This document shows positions 10,153-20,300 of a DNA stretch of 64,000 bases, in pieces. The DNA lies in contig CM077115.1 of assembly GCA_039619475.1 (NCBI GenBank), positions 551,140,826 to 551,204,825 of the forward strand, in the 5' to 3' direction. The translations under genes and the position numbers were made by a program. The notes under the pieces were generated by a model. It searched no databases. It was not told the origin of the DNA and was given only the letters and a program-made list of their open reading frames with translations. How positions within the stretch are numbered: the first letter of the stretch is position 1; the number at the start of each line of letters is the position of its first letter. The stretch is from Icerya purchasi (Eukaryota > Arthropoda > Insecta > Hemiptera > Monophlebidae).

Positions 10153-11661
10153 ATGGAGGACTTTACAGCACGAAACATTATGCTGAAGTTAAATGAATGG
10201 AGAAAAGCCGGTATAAAGTGCGACGTAATTCTTATTATTGGCGAGCAAAAGTTTTATGCGCATAAGCACATTCTCGCAGCTGCCATTGAATTCTTCGATA
10301 AGTTATTTACAGGTGACTTTATCGAAAAGGAAAAAGACGTCATCACTTTGGAGCATGTTGACTCGATTGGATTTAGATTAATTTTGGACTACGTATATAC
10401 ACAAGAAGTTAAAATAGATGACAATTTTCAACAAGTTTTATCTGTAGCTAATTATTTTCAAATTGAATGATTGATAGAAAAGTTATTAGCTTATTTGAAT
10501 CGTATTATTAGTGCCGATAACGGATTTTATTATTACTGTTTAGTTGATTCTATGGGAAATGAGAAGATGAAAGAATTTACTAAAGAATTTATACGAGACA
10601 ATTTTCGTTCCTGTTCGAGTTGTGCAGCATTTCTTGATGTAACGTATGCAGTTCTGCTTGAATTTATTGACAGTCCGATAAAAGATGAACTAGATAGATT
10701 TAAGATTATAACGAGGTGGATTCAGAATGATTTAAATAAACGATCCAATTATTTATCGCATCTTATTGAACATGTTCGTTTTGAGTACATCAAGAGTGAC
10801 ATAATATTAATCGAAATTTTGGAATATCAGTTGGTAAAAAACAATCCGGAAATTATCAAAGCTATAAAGCAGAGAAGAATATTGAAAAGTAAAACGTGTA
10901 TTTACGGCATGTATGGATCAGATCTAATAAGAGTAGATATATGGAAGTCGAAAATATTAGCAGCATTCAGTCTGTCAAAGACGAAACTGGATTACGATGA
11001 GTTTCGAGTCATTTCTGCTGGTAGAGTGGTATACATATCTACTTTCAAGGAGCTTGAGGGCAATAAGTTATATCGTTTGGAAGATTCTCAATTGGAACTT
11101 TTAATTAGTAATTATAATAGGTTAGCACCGAACCTGGGTATAGTATACTCTGAAAAACATAAAACAATTTACGTAAATAATTATTATGGCATATATTCTT
11201 ATAATTTGCACACAAAAAGTTCCGTTGACGAGTATACTGATGATTCTGAAAATCACGAAATTTGTGGATCATTAGTTTGCTATAATGATATTATTTATAC
11301 TGTTTTACGTACTAGAGATGATTTTTATATATTAAAATATGATCCACTTAATAAAAAAGCGGTTTTGAGGAGCCAATTATCAAAAAAAAACAAAAAAGTT
11401 GATAGCGCCGTTGTTTTGCATGACAAGATGTATATCTTAAACGTCGGTTTAGTACAGATGTACGATATTACGAATGATCAGTGTACCATAATAGTAGAAA
11501 ATAAAGAAAAAGATGAAGATATTTCGTACCATTCGTTGATCACAAATCGAAATAAACTTTATGCGGTTAGAGAACATTGGGATGTTATTGATATATTTGA
11601 TCACTCAAAAATGGATTGGACCAAAGAAATTAATTTGGGAGAATATATGTGTCTTTTTTGA
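10153..11661 (+). CDS. BTB-BACK-Kelch-like protein, copy 2, with one in-frame UGA
   Basis: A single frame of 503 codons runs from ATG 10153 to TGA 11659 and is interrupted only by TGA at 10468-10470. Codons 1-105 form the BTB domain ('KCDVILIIGEQKFYAHKHIL...FFDKLFTGDF'). The BACK region follows ('LLEFIDSP...DELDRFKIITRW'), then a divergent Kelch propeller from about residue 245 whose repeats lack the usual Gly-Gly pairs but keep the spacing of Y/W positions. Copy 3 has TGT (Cys) at the UGA site, so this is a Cys-to-stop change. All residues after it stay open. The family serves as Cullin-3 substrate adaptors; the target is unknown. Either the gene has just been disabled or the codon is read through. 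An intron acceptor precedes the ATG. Confidence 0.8.
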
Positions 11662-13016
11662 AGAATAAGTAATTCAACAATTATCGTTATTATGGTTATT
11701 ATCCATTTTTTTAATATGTTTTTTATTTTTATAGCTGTTATTGATCACCAGTTATCCGTAATACAGTTTTAAACTTTACAAAATATGCACAGCATATACG
11801 CTGTTTAAGATTGTTTTTTTATCATTTGTAAGCTCAGTCCACTGATTATGTATTCTTAAAAAATTCTTTGAAAACCAGAATCACATTTCATTTATAAATA
11901 TTGATTAAGCGTTTATACTTATGTACAATGATAAATTTTGAAGTTGATATTTTCATTTCACTTTTTTTAAATCTTTTTTAGTTGAGTTAAATAATTTTTG
12001 AATATCTTTTTGTGTTCTTTTCATACACCGTAATGTGTACATTAACTTAAGATACGGGTGTACTACTTTTGGGATACAAATTCTTTATTTCGAAGTGACT
12101 GATGACTTTAACAGATGAAAGAAAGAGACATTAGAAGTTAATAACACGGAATAAATTGTACTTTGGCAACATGGCCTCTTATCGCCATCAAGTTAGAAAT
12201 GAAATAGGAAACTAGTGAGCAATTTTATGAAATTACTGTTCAGTAAATTAGAAAATTGAAAGCGGTTATTTTACAATATACTATACGTAACAACATTTTT
12301 ATATACTGATTCACTCGATGTATTATCGCATCATAAACGTGTAATTTTTTAAAATTCACGGCTAAAAATCTTGAGATATCGTCATAAAGGTGTATTCCAT
12401 TCAGTTTCATACACGTGTTTTTAACTTTACTATGCATTCTATATATGATTAAAATACAAATATTATATATTTTTGGCTTAATTTAATAAGTTAAAATGAT
12501 TTAAATATTATTTTTAGTAATGGAGGGAATATAAATTTATTACATCGAAATTACAAATATGAAAGTCGTCATGATAGAAGTAATGTAACAGTTATGTATC
12601 GGGAATTACTCGGAGCAATTGTCGTGCAAGTGTGGAAACAAGCACAGAGGCAACCGAAATTTTCAGTAAAAATAACGAAAATTCACCACTGACTAAAATG
12701 GAAATAGAAAAAATGAAGGTAAGTAATAATTAAGATCTGGGATGTTTGCTAAGAGCTATAGTTAAGTAGGATGCATCAGACGAGAGAATTATCAGGAAAA
12801 GAGGTTTTGAAAAAATGTTAAAAAGCTAAAAAAGCCACACGGAACGAGAAAATTATTTCGAGAAGGTATGAGAACAAGTATATGGAACAGATCCACTAGT
12901 TCAGCTATAAGTGTGGTAAATTGATTGTGTAAGTAACTGACATTAAAATATTTTGGATAACACGAACAAATTATTTGTAAGGTATAAGATGATGCATTCT
13001 GATTATATATACGATG

Positions 13017-13066
<50 letters not shown>
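11662..13066 (+). repeat. 3' flank of Kelch duplication block, copy 2
   Basis: This matches 567-1908. It is non-coding and AT-rich. It contains one extra 153-bp segment (12598-12750) relative to copy 1 and ends in a long TA microsatellite. Confidence 0.85.
12598..12750 (+). other. Copy-2-specific segment with exon-like frame and splice donor
   Basis: The segment is absent from copy 1. It contains an open frame reading 'ASVETSTEATEIFSKNNENS' then 'PLTKMEIEKMK', directly followed by a consensus donor AAG|GTAAGT (GT at 12719-12720). Composition is less AT-rich than the flanks. It could be a real exon deleted from copy 1 or an inserted fragment. No family is recognised. Confidence 0.3.

Positions 13067-13068
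<2 letters not shown>
13018..13068. repeat. (TA)n microsatellite
   Basis: About 25 uninterrupted TA units lie directly beside the Penelope-like insertion. The orthologous position in copy 1 hosts the solo LTR. Confidence 0.95.
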
Positions 13069-13071
<3 letters not shown>

Positions 13072-13168
13072 TATTTCTAAAGATTTTAAGTTTTCGTGGT
13101 GTTTGTTATTAACCAGTTGTCGATTTTTTTCGGTAACAACCACGTCCATATTTTTTTCTTCGGTTGAC

Positions 13169-13200
13169 GTTTCGAATAGTAGTGCTCTATTCATCATCAG
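13169..13200 (-). ncRNA. Hammerhead-ribozyme-like core, left arm
   Basis: This is the reverse complement of the right-arm motif with the same stem and boxes, carried by the inverted repeat. Confidence 0.5.
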
Positions 13201-13255
13201 AACCATAAATGAAACGACCAAGGAGGAAACCAGTCCTTAAATAGATAAGCCAACA

Positions 13256-13567
13256 TCACATCTGACCTTCTGATTGGCTAATGTTATTTCCACTTTTTAT
13301 TAGGCCGATAACTGTCTTCCAGTTTGAATCAACTTTTATACCATCATCTTTATTAAAATTTTTATATTTTTCTATTTCAATCGCCTCTCTGATTAGACGT
13401 TTACTCACGTTTTCGATCTTCGCTATTATTTTTGCGTCTTGAAACTTTATCTCGTGTTTCGTGCGCTCTACGTGTTCGGCCACCGCGGATTTTTCAATAC
13501 GTCTATGTCGACAGTCTGCTTCGTGCTCTTTAATTCTTACATGTACTGCTCTACCAGTTTGTCCCAA
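13256..13567 (-). pseudogene. Inverted partial GIY-YIG endonuclease (left arm)
   Basis: The minus-strand translation 'GQTGRAVHVRIKEHEADC' followed by 'SAVAEHVERTKHEI' is identical to the right arm. It corresponds to the YIG half of the Penelope endonuclease, including the conserved Arg ('RIKEH') and the Glu of 'IREAIEIEKY'. The upstream GIY half is missing because the sequence switches to plus-strand RT-linker sequence at 13567. It cannot encode an enzyme alone. Confidence 0.8.
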
Positions 13568-13975
13568 CAAGTATTTACACAAGGATTCGCATCATTGTCC
13601 TAGTCAAAAGTACGGAGTGTTTAAAACTTTGTTAAGGATGGCAGAAAAAGTCTGTAATCAAGAAAATATCGAAGATGAAATAAGAAATATAAAAAATGCG
13701 ATGGTGGAAAATGGGTATAAGAGTTTTGAAGCAGAAAAATTAATAAATAAATTTCGGAAAGCGAAAATTAAAAATGAAGAGGCAAAAAAAGAAAATGAGT
13801 GGATTACAAATATCACGTTGCCGTACATTAAGATCATTACGGACAAAATCGGCCGTATTTTAAGAAAAAATAAAATCCGCCCAGTTTTTGGAACCGACAA
13901 AAAAATAAAAAATTTCTTAAGGAACAATAAGGACGACTTACCTCCGTTACATGCAGCAGGTGTATATAGGCTCCA
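13567..13975 (+). pseudogene. Penelope RT C-terminus and linker
   Basis: The plus-strand frame begins 'NKYLHKDSHHCPSQKYGVFK', the conserved block after the RT thumb. It continues through a Lys/Glu-rich linker to 'LPYIKIITDKIGRILRKNKI' and 'LRNNKDDLPPLHAAGVYRL', where GVY is the GIY motif (13959-13967). The catalytic RT motifs are lost upstream. A frameshift with loss of about seven codons follows GVY, removing the Cys pair usually found between GIY and YIG. Confidence 0.8.
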
Positions 13976-13978
13976 AGT

Positions 13979-14293
13979 TACGTGGGACAAACTGGTAGAG
14001 CAGTACATGTAAGAATTAAAGAGCACGAAGCAGACTGTCGACATAGACGTATTGAAAAATCCGCGGTGGCCGAACACGTAGAGCGCACGAAACACGAGAT
14101 AAAGTTTCAAGACGCAAAAATAATAGCGAAGATCGAAAACGTGAGTAAACGTCTAATCAGAGAGGCGATTGAAATAGAAAAATATAAAAATTTTAATAAA
14201 GATGATGGTATAAAAGTTGATTCAAACTGGAAGACAGTTATCGGCCTAATAAAAAGTGGAAATAACATTAGCCAATCAGAAGGTCAGATGTGA
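13979..14293 (+). pseudogene. GIY-YIG endonuclease domain, right arm
   Basis: Starting at TAC 13979 the frame reads 'YVGQTGRAVHVRIKEHEADC', continues to 'REAIEIEKYKNF' and ends 'SQSEGQM' at 14293. YVG is the YIG motif. The frame differs from that of GVY upstream, so the domain is split. In intact Penelope elements this nuclease nicks the target for priming. Confidence 0.8.
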
Positions 14294-14348
14294 TGTTGGC
14301 TTATCTATTTAAGGACTGGTTTCCTCCTTGGTCGTTTCATTTATGGTT

Positions 14349-14380
14349 CTGATGATGAATAGAGCACTACTATTCGAAAC
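14349..14380 (+). ncRNA. Hammerhead-ribozyme-like core, right arm
   Basis: CTGATGA (14349-14355) is followed by a perfect 6-bp stem GAATAG/CTATTC (14357-14362 with 14370-14375) and then GAAAC (14376-14380). This is the conserved arrangement CUGAUGA, stem II, GAAA of hammerhead ribozymes, which are known in Penelope terminal repeats. Stem I and the cleavage position (UH after stem III) could not be assigned with confidence, so activity is not claimed. Confidence 0.5.
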
Positions 14381-14450
14381 GTCAACCGAAGAAAAAAATA
14401 TGGACGTGGTTGTTACCGAAAAAAATCGACAACTGGTTATAAGTGTTTCT

Positions 14451-14585
14451 GTTATTAGTTTTGTTTTAGTTATTCATTTCATTTGTTTTATCTTATTGTA
14501 TTTGTAATATAATAAAATTATTACGGTGGTATATGGTACCATTAATTTTGCATGTTTCATTGTTAGTTTGTTTTTTTGTTAATTT
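14451..14585 (+). repeat. Distal 3' flank of Kelch block, copy 2
   Basis: This matches about 2536-2707 of copy 1. The shared block ends at about 14586. Confidence 0.75.
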
Positions 14586-16017
14586 TATTTCCGTTTTTCC
14601 ATTGTTTATTTCTCTTTCTGTTATATCATTTTTTTTGCATTCTGTTATTTCAATTATTCCTTCTGTTTCTTTTCTGTCGCCGTTTCGGTTTCCTGATCAC
14701 CTGAACGTTTTGTTAGAAATACAGTATTTTTCCAGACTACGTTTGTGTTAATTTACTGAACATATTCGTAGCAATATATATATATATATATATTTTTTTT
14801 TTGCTCTTTTTTATTAATTTTTTTTGTTTTGTTTGTAGTGCAAATATATTCATTAAAAGCCTGTATAAAACAAATAAGTGTTTTGAAAAAATTCCAAGTT
14901 CAACATTTGTTCTAAACATTAAAAAAAAATAAATAAATAAAAATTATTTGATACAATATAATAGTAATAATATGAAATGAACATTATGATTATTTCTAAA
15001 CAACTTCAAGTTTTAAGGTCAGCACCAAATTCAAATTTCAAGAGTAATTAAACACTCTTGAATGAGTATAACAATATAATCACTTGTGAGCTAAAAGCCA
15101 AATATTGAAAATTTATTGCAAGTTGATTTGGTGCAAGTTCAAAAAATTAGTGATGTTTACAAATAATCATAAGATTTTTAAATATATAACTCTGATATAT
15201 AGTACCTTTTATCAAATAATAATTTTTTTTAATCCCATCGTTTCACCATTTTGGATGTAAATATTTGTGAGTGACAATGAAGATATACTGCTCGACCTTT
15301 TTTCAGATATTCTATTTAATATACATATCCTGATTTTTTACTTTGTCCATCCAACTTACTTTTTCCATCCTTCAAAAGCTTGCAGTTTATCTGCATTTCG
15401 CTTGAAATGTATATGAAATAAATAAAAACAAAGTAATAATAAGAAAAAATGTTTAATAGCAGTCGAACATGTTGAGAAAGTGACTGTATGTGTGTCTTTT
15501 TCTGCAATCGACTGATGTGGGTAGATTGTTAACAAAATTGACAACGATTGGAAAGAATATTCTAAAAACAGTCGATACAGCGACTTCTTAAGCGACTGAA
15601 GTACGAACAGAAGCCATGTCGATAACGCTGTGCTCGGGTGTGTAAGCACACGCGCACGGAGATCAGCTCACACACGTCAGCACTTGCCAGAACAACCATG
15701 TACAAACCAGCGTAATTGGAGAAGACATAGAGATGTAACAATGCCGAAATCTGCCTAGACAGAAAATGCCTCGGCTCGAGCCGATTGTCGTTGCGCGACC
15801 GAGTGAGGTAAGGCCGAAGTCGCCATTTATAATTCAGCTCACTCCGGTCCACCTCAACCGGGATAGAATTATTTCAATAAACTGGAAGGTATCTGAAGAG
15901 GAAGTGATACGCTGAATGAAATCCACGAATAGAAAGAGGAGGATCATTTCTTTTCTTTTTTTTTCTTGTTTTGGTTTTTCCCTGAGCTTGCCGATAATAC
16001 ACGATTGCCCATCAACA
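14586..16017. other. Intergenic, no supported gene
   Basis: AT-rich with a TA tract at 14775-14802. From about 15590 to 15870 the composition becomes clearly GC-richer, and 'ccatttataattcagctcac' near 15825 resembles a TATA-plus-initiator. The minus strand of 15470-15741 begins TGTTACA and ends CTCAACA, which could be a small LTR, but no target duplication or partner supports it. The 96- and 97-codon minus ORFs here are not recognised. Confidence 0.4.
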
Positions 16018-16025
16018 CGTGTACA

Positions 16026-16316
16026 CATGGGCGTCGCCAGCGGGGGGCAGGGAGGGTCAGCTGCCCCCCCCCCCTGGAGCCTTGAAACTTTTTAATCAAC
16101 TGGAATTGATGAGAATTTATAGGCGCATAATCATGGACAATTTGGAAAACTTACGTTTTAATTAAGATTTTATTCTTGTTTAATAATATATTAAGCCTTT
16201 ACAACTTATAAATTTTATTTTTCCTATAACTCATATCCTCTTTCTATCATTTGCCCCCCCCGGCGGGCTAGCAACTCATCTTGCCCCCCCTGGTTCATCG
16301 GCTGGCGACGCCCTTG
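16026..16316. mobile_element. hAT-type MITE, complete copy with 8-bp TSD
   Basis: A 291-bp element starts CATGGGCGTCGCCAGC and ends GCTGGCGACGCCCTTG, giving 16-bp terminal inverted repeats with one mismatch. CGTGTACA flanks it on both sides (16018-16025 and 16317-16324). The 8-bp duplication and CA-start fit hAT transposons. G-rich and C-rich runs lie just inside the ends and the centre is AT-rich. It has no coding capacity. A second copy is at 55980-56219. Confidence 0.85.
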
Positions 16317-16324
16317 CGTGTACA

Positions 16325-17020
16325 TAGCAGCAATTAGGAGTAACAAGGAATGTAATCTGACAAAGAATGCTATACTAAGGATGGAGAAACAATAACAATC
16401 AACGTCGAAAAATGCCAAACGTATGCATCGTGAAAAGAAAAGGAATGACATTGCCGAAGGTAGGAGCAAAAGGAATTAGCCTGGCCACATCTGCAAACAA
16501 ACGGACAAAGGAATCTGGCTACAAATAATTAAGGAAGAAGAAACACGGGATGTTTAAAAAACAGTTAGAGCCACCAAGCACCACAGTTATATAAAACACT
16601 GCGCTTACCGTCCGTAAACAATTATCCGAAAGTTCAATGACTTTCTCCATCACTATAAAGCAAAGTTTATGGTTCTTAATTAAGGAGGAACATTGCATTC
16701 TGTAAGAATCTCAGAAATGGGAATAGATTTTAAAATGCCGAGACATAAGCGAAGGGCTGCGTTCTGTACTAAATCTGGTTTAGGGAACAGAGAGCAGAAA
16801 GCATTGCTATACAATATAATGGGACGTTTGAAATCGAAGTTGCTCGCTTTATTTGTTGTTTTTTTTGGGGGAGGGGGGGCTTTAATTAGAGCTAGAGCGT
16901 GGATTCTACGTATTATTTTGTATAGTTAATCAAGTATTTACAATTAATTGTTAAAATTACAATCTATATTTTATTCTGATAAGTTACGTCACAGGCACAT
17001 TGGCAGTTTTTTAAACTTTT
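16325..17020. other. Intergenic, no recognised feature
   Basis: It holds a 78-codon ORF (16693-16929) reading 'MGIDFKMPRHKRRAAFCTKS' and a G-run near 16868. No family is recognised. Confidence 0.35.
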
Positions 17021-17208
17021 TAAAGAAAATTAATAACAAAACAACATTTCAGCGTGCTAGTAAAATAACGGCTACTTTTTATTGGCAATATTTAGAAGAA
17101 TTATTTATCGGAACTTTCGTATCAAAAGATTTTGATGTTGTTAAGAAAAGTATTTCTTGCGATACATCATTTTCTTAATTTCTAAATTAATAATTTATAA
17201 ATACAATC
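17021..17208 (+). repeat. Repeat K, copy A, part 1 (conserved exon-like end)
   Basis: Nearly identical to 58093-58282 and about 90% like 45173-45354. It encodes 'KINNKTTFQRASKITATFYW' then 'QYLEELFIGTFVSKDFDVV' and ends at a stop at 17176-17178. In copies B and C a splice-acceptor-like AG precedes the frame; here the left border at 17021 lacks it. Confidence 0.75.
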
Positions 17209-17216
17209 ATTCTCGT

Positions 17217-17252
<36 letters not shown>

Positions 17253-17326
17253 TGATATTCCCTGATCTTCAGTATGCCGTATTTAACTGCTGTGGCTATC
17301 ACGACATACCGAAACGGGATTTGCGG

Positions 17327-20300
17327 TTATATAGTTTTAGCTATCCTGTTTATGTTAAGAAAATTAATGACGGAATCTATTGCTGTTTGGGTGTTTGATA
17401 GCATATCGGGAAGTGTTTTATATGTTAAGAGTTTCTTAGTTGATAGGAATGCTGTGCATTCTATTAATAAGTGTTGAACGGTTGGCATGAAATTTCCCAT
17501 ACAGAAAGGGCACTGTGTTGGTGGAGATGTCCCATTTAGAAGGTGGTCGTGCGAGATTGCGGTGTGGCCTGTCCGCAGTCGGCTGATTATACTGAATTCT
17601 CTGCGGGAACAATTTGTTGGAGGCCACCATGGCTCGATCGTTGTCTTTACCTGGGCCAGAAAAGTCTGACAGGCGGTCCATTGTCCCTTCCATTCTTGTT
17701 TGCTTATCGCTAGAAAGAATTGTGCCATGGATGAAGGGGGAGGCGAGTATCTGTTCTGCGGAGCTCGTAGTGCTGATGGTGCCATTGCGTTCGCTTGTTC
17801 ATTCCCTCGTATTCCTGCGTGACCAGGGACCCACATAAACGTCACCTGGCCCTCGGACTTCTGTATGTCGATGATCATACGAAGAATTTGAGTGCTTATT
17901 GTATTTCTTGTTTTAGGGCTGGATATGGCTTCTAGTGCTGTCAGAGAATCTGTGATTATTAATATCTTCTTGTTGGGCTCACACAGAGACGTGTATTGTA
18001 GCCCATATAATATGGCGTACATTTCCGCGTCTAGTACTGTGCAACCATCATTGAGGCGGAAAGAATATGCCTTATCCGATACTACGAACGCACATGCTGT
18101 CGGTGATATGACTGTGGAGGGGTTATTCCGAGCACCATCTGTGTATACTATAACGTGGTCGGTGTATTTATTTATTGTATTTTTGGCCATTACGATGGCG
18201 TCAGTTAGGTGCTGTCTGGAGTTGTTTTTGAGTGATACTATTATTGGGGACTCCCATGGGGGAACTAATGTTAGGTTTTGCATAGGGTTCATTGGATTTA
18301 TATTATTTGAATTTAATAAGCCACGAACTTCAGGCACAGGATCGTTTGAAAAACTTGGTGTGCATAGGGAGTTAATAGCAGCCACAGGAGCATGTGTCAA
18401 GGACCGAAGGGCATTACATCGTCTATGATAGTCCCTGTAGTATGACAACGGCGGGCACCCCAACAAATTGCACATACTGGATCCAGGAGTAGTACGATGA
18501 GCTCCAAGAATTGAACGAAGGGCAGAATTATGGATTGCATCTAATGAATTTATTAAGGACTGACATGCTTGGGAGTAGGCGGGACACCCGTACATGATTT
18601 TAGATAAGATGATGGATTTATACACTGATAGAAGAAGCTTGGGGTGAAAGTTATATTTAGGATTTGATAAGTATTTGATAATGCCGAGGGATTTTAAACA
18701 CTTTTTTTTTAAACCTGATATGTGTGGACGCCAGGATAGCCGGCAATCAAACAATAGTCCCAGGAATTTCACTGTAGGTTGAAAGGATATAGGATTATTA
18801 TCTAGTGTGAAGGAAATAGTAGGTGAGACGGCACGTCTTTTATGGAATTCCGTATATATTGTTTTGGAAGGAGAGAACACTAGGCCGTTGTTATTTGACC
18901 AGGATTGTAATTTATTTATTGTTTTTTGGAGGATATTTTGTGCATTGGAAGGAAGACTGGAAGATAAAGAGATGTTCAAGTCGTCGATATAAAGCCGGGC
19001 AGTAACAGGAGGCGAAATGCAGTTCATTATATCATTTATAAAGAATATAAACAAGGTTGCACTTAGGGCAGAGCCTTGTGGTATGCCATTCTCTAGTGAC
19101 ATAGTTATTGAATTGATATTTCCAATTTTAACTTGAAACTTTCTTTCTGTTAGAAAGTTTTTTATATAGTTGGCCATATTGCCAGTTAACCCAGCGGTTA
19201 GTAGCTTCATTAGTAGTCCCCGCCGCCATACTCGATCAAAGGCTTTTTCCATGTCAAAAAATATTGCATGTACGCTTTGTTGATGGCAGAAAGCTGTTGA
19301 AATTTGCCGTTGTAGGCTCAATAGATGATCAGTAGATGATCGCATTTTACGCCCTCCGGCTTGTGTAGAGGAAAGGAGGTTATTCTGTTCAAGGAAATGG
19401 ATTAGACGCCTGTTCACCATTTTCTCCATTGTTTTGGATATCACATTTAGGAGAGAAATGGGCCGGTAACTAGGAAGGAGGAGAGGATCTTTGCTTGGCT
19501 TCAGGATAGGAACAATTTGGGCTAGTTTCCATTGATGCGGGATAGAGCCTGCCATCCACACCTGGTTATATATATGGAGTAAGTAGGATTTTGCAGAAGA
19601 TGGTAAATATTTTAGCATGTACGGATGCATCGAATCGGGACCAGGAGAACTATTACGCGTATGATGTGTAAGTTGGAAATTAAGTTCATTTTCTGTGAAA
19701 TCGCAGTTATAAGGAGCTGTTGCATCTTGAGGGATACACATTTCTAATGACTCTATTTCGGCTTTTCGAGCTCTAAATACATTTGTGTATGATGTGGAAG
19801 ATGATGTTAAAGAAAAGTGTTCCGCAAATAAATTTGCAACTTGTGTTGTGTCAGATACTGTTGTGCCGTTGTCACTTAAATGGATAAAGGGCTTAGAACG
19901 GTTGATTCCGTTAATTGCTTTTATCTTTTCCCATGAGGAACGATTTGATGTGGTAGTCGATATTGAAGAAATAAAGACGTGCCATGATTCTTGTTTTTTA
20001 GATCGTATCATTAATCGTGCCTCGGCCCTACATTTTTTGAAGATGATTAAATCGGAGGGGAGGCCAGACGATTTGAATTTTCGTAATGCCCGTTTCCGAC
20101 ATCGTATTGCCATTTCAATTTCAGGACACCACCACGGTACTCTGCGGGTTCGGTGGCAACCGGATGACGTGGGAATTGAAGCTTTAGCAGCGTTGAAAAT
20201 GGCCTGATGTAGGCGGTTAATGTTTTCTTGTACAGACACAGATGGCTGGTTTGGGATTTCGACCTTCGATGTGTATAATTTCCAGTCTGCTTTATTATAT

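Larger units (their letters stand above)
13079..14438 (+). mobile_element. Penelope-like element, truncated, with inverted terminal repeats
   Basis: The insertion is bounded by ATAAGTATTTCT (13067-13078) and ATAAGTGTTTCT (14439-14450), a 12-bp duplication with one mismatch. The paralogous copy 1 lacks it. Arms 13113-13567 and 13982-14436 are 455-bp inverted repeats, each encoding the GIY-YIG endonuclease end and the 3' UTR. Between them lies the plus-strand region linking RT to the endonuclease. The RT core is missing. Inverted partial copies at the ends are a known habit of Penelope elements. Confidence 0.85.

Noticed and set aside
13461..13566. N-terminal part of the 183-codon plus ORF as real protein
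   Set aside because: It is antisense to the inverted GIY-YIG arm; true Penelope codons begin only at 13567.
15470..15741. A short LTR (minus strand TGTTACA...CTCAACA)
   Set aside because: There is no target duplication, no second copy in the window and no adjacent primer or polypurine site that stands up.
15562..15852. A 96-codon minus-strand gene in a GC-richer stretch
   Set aside because: It has no recognisable domain. Length and Arg/Ser content are explained by local composition.
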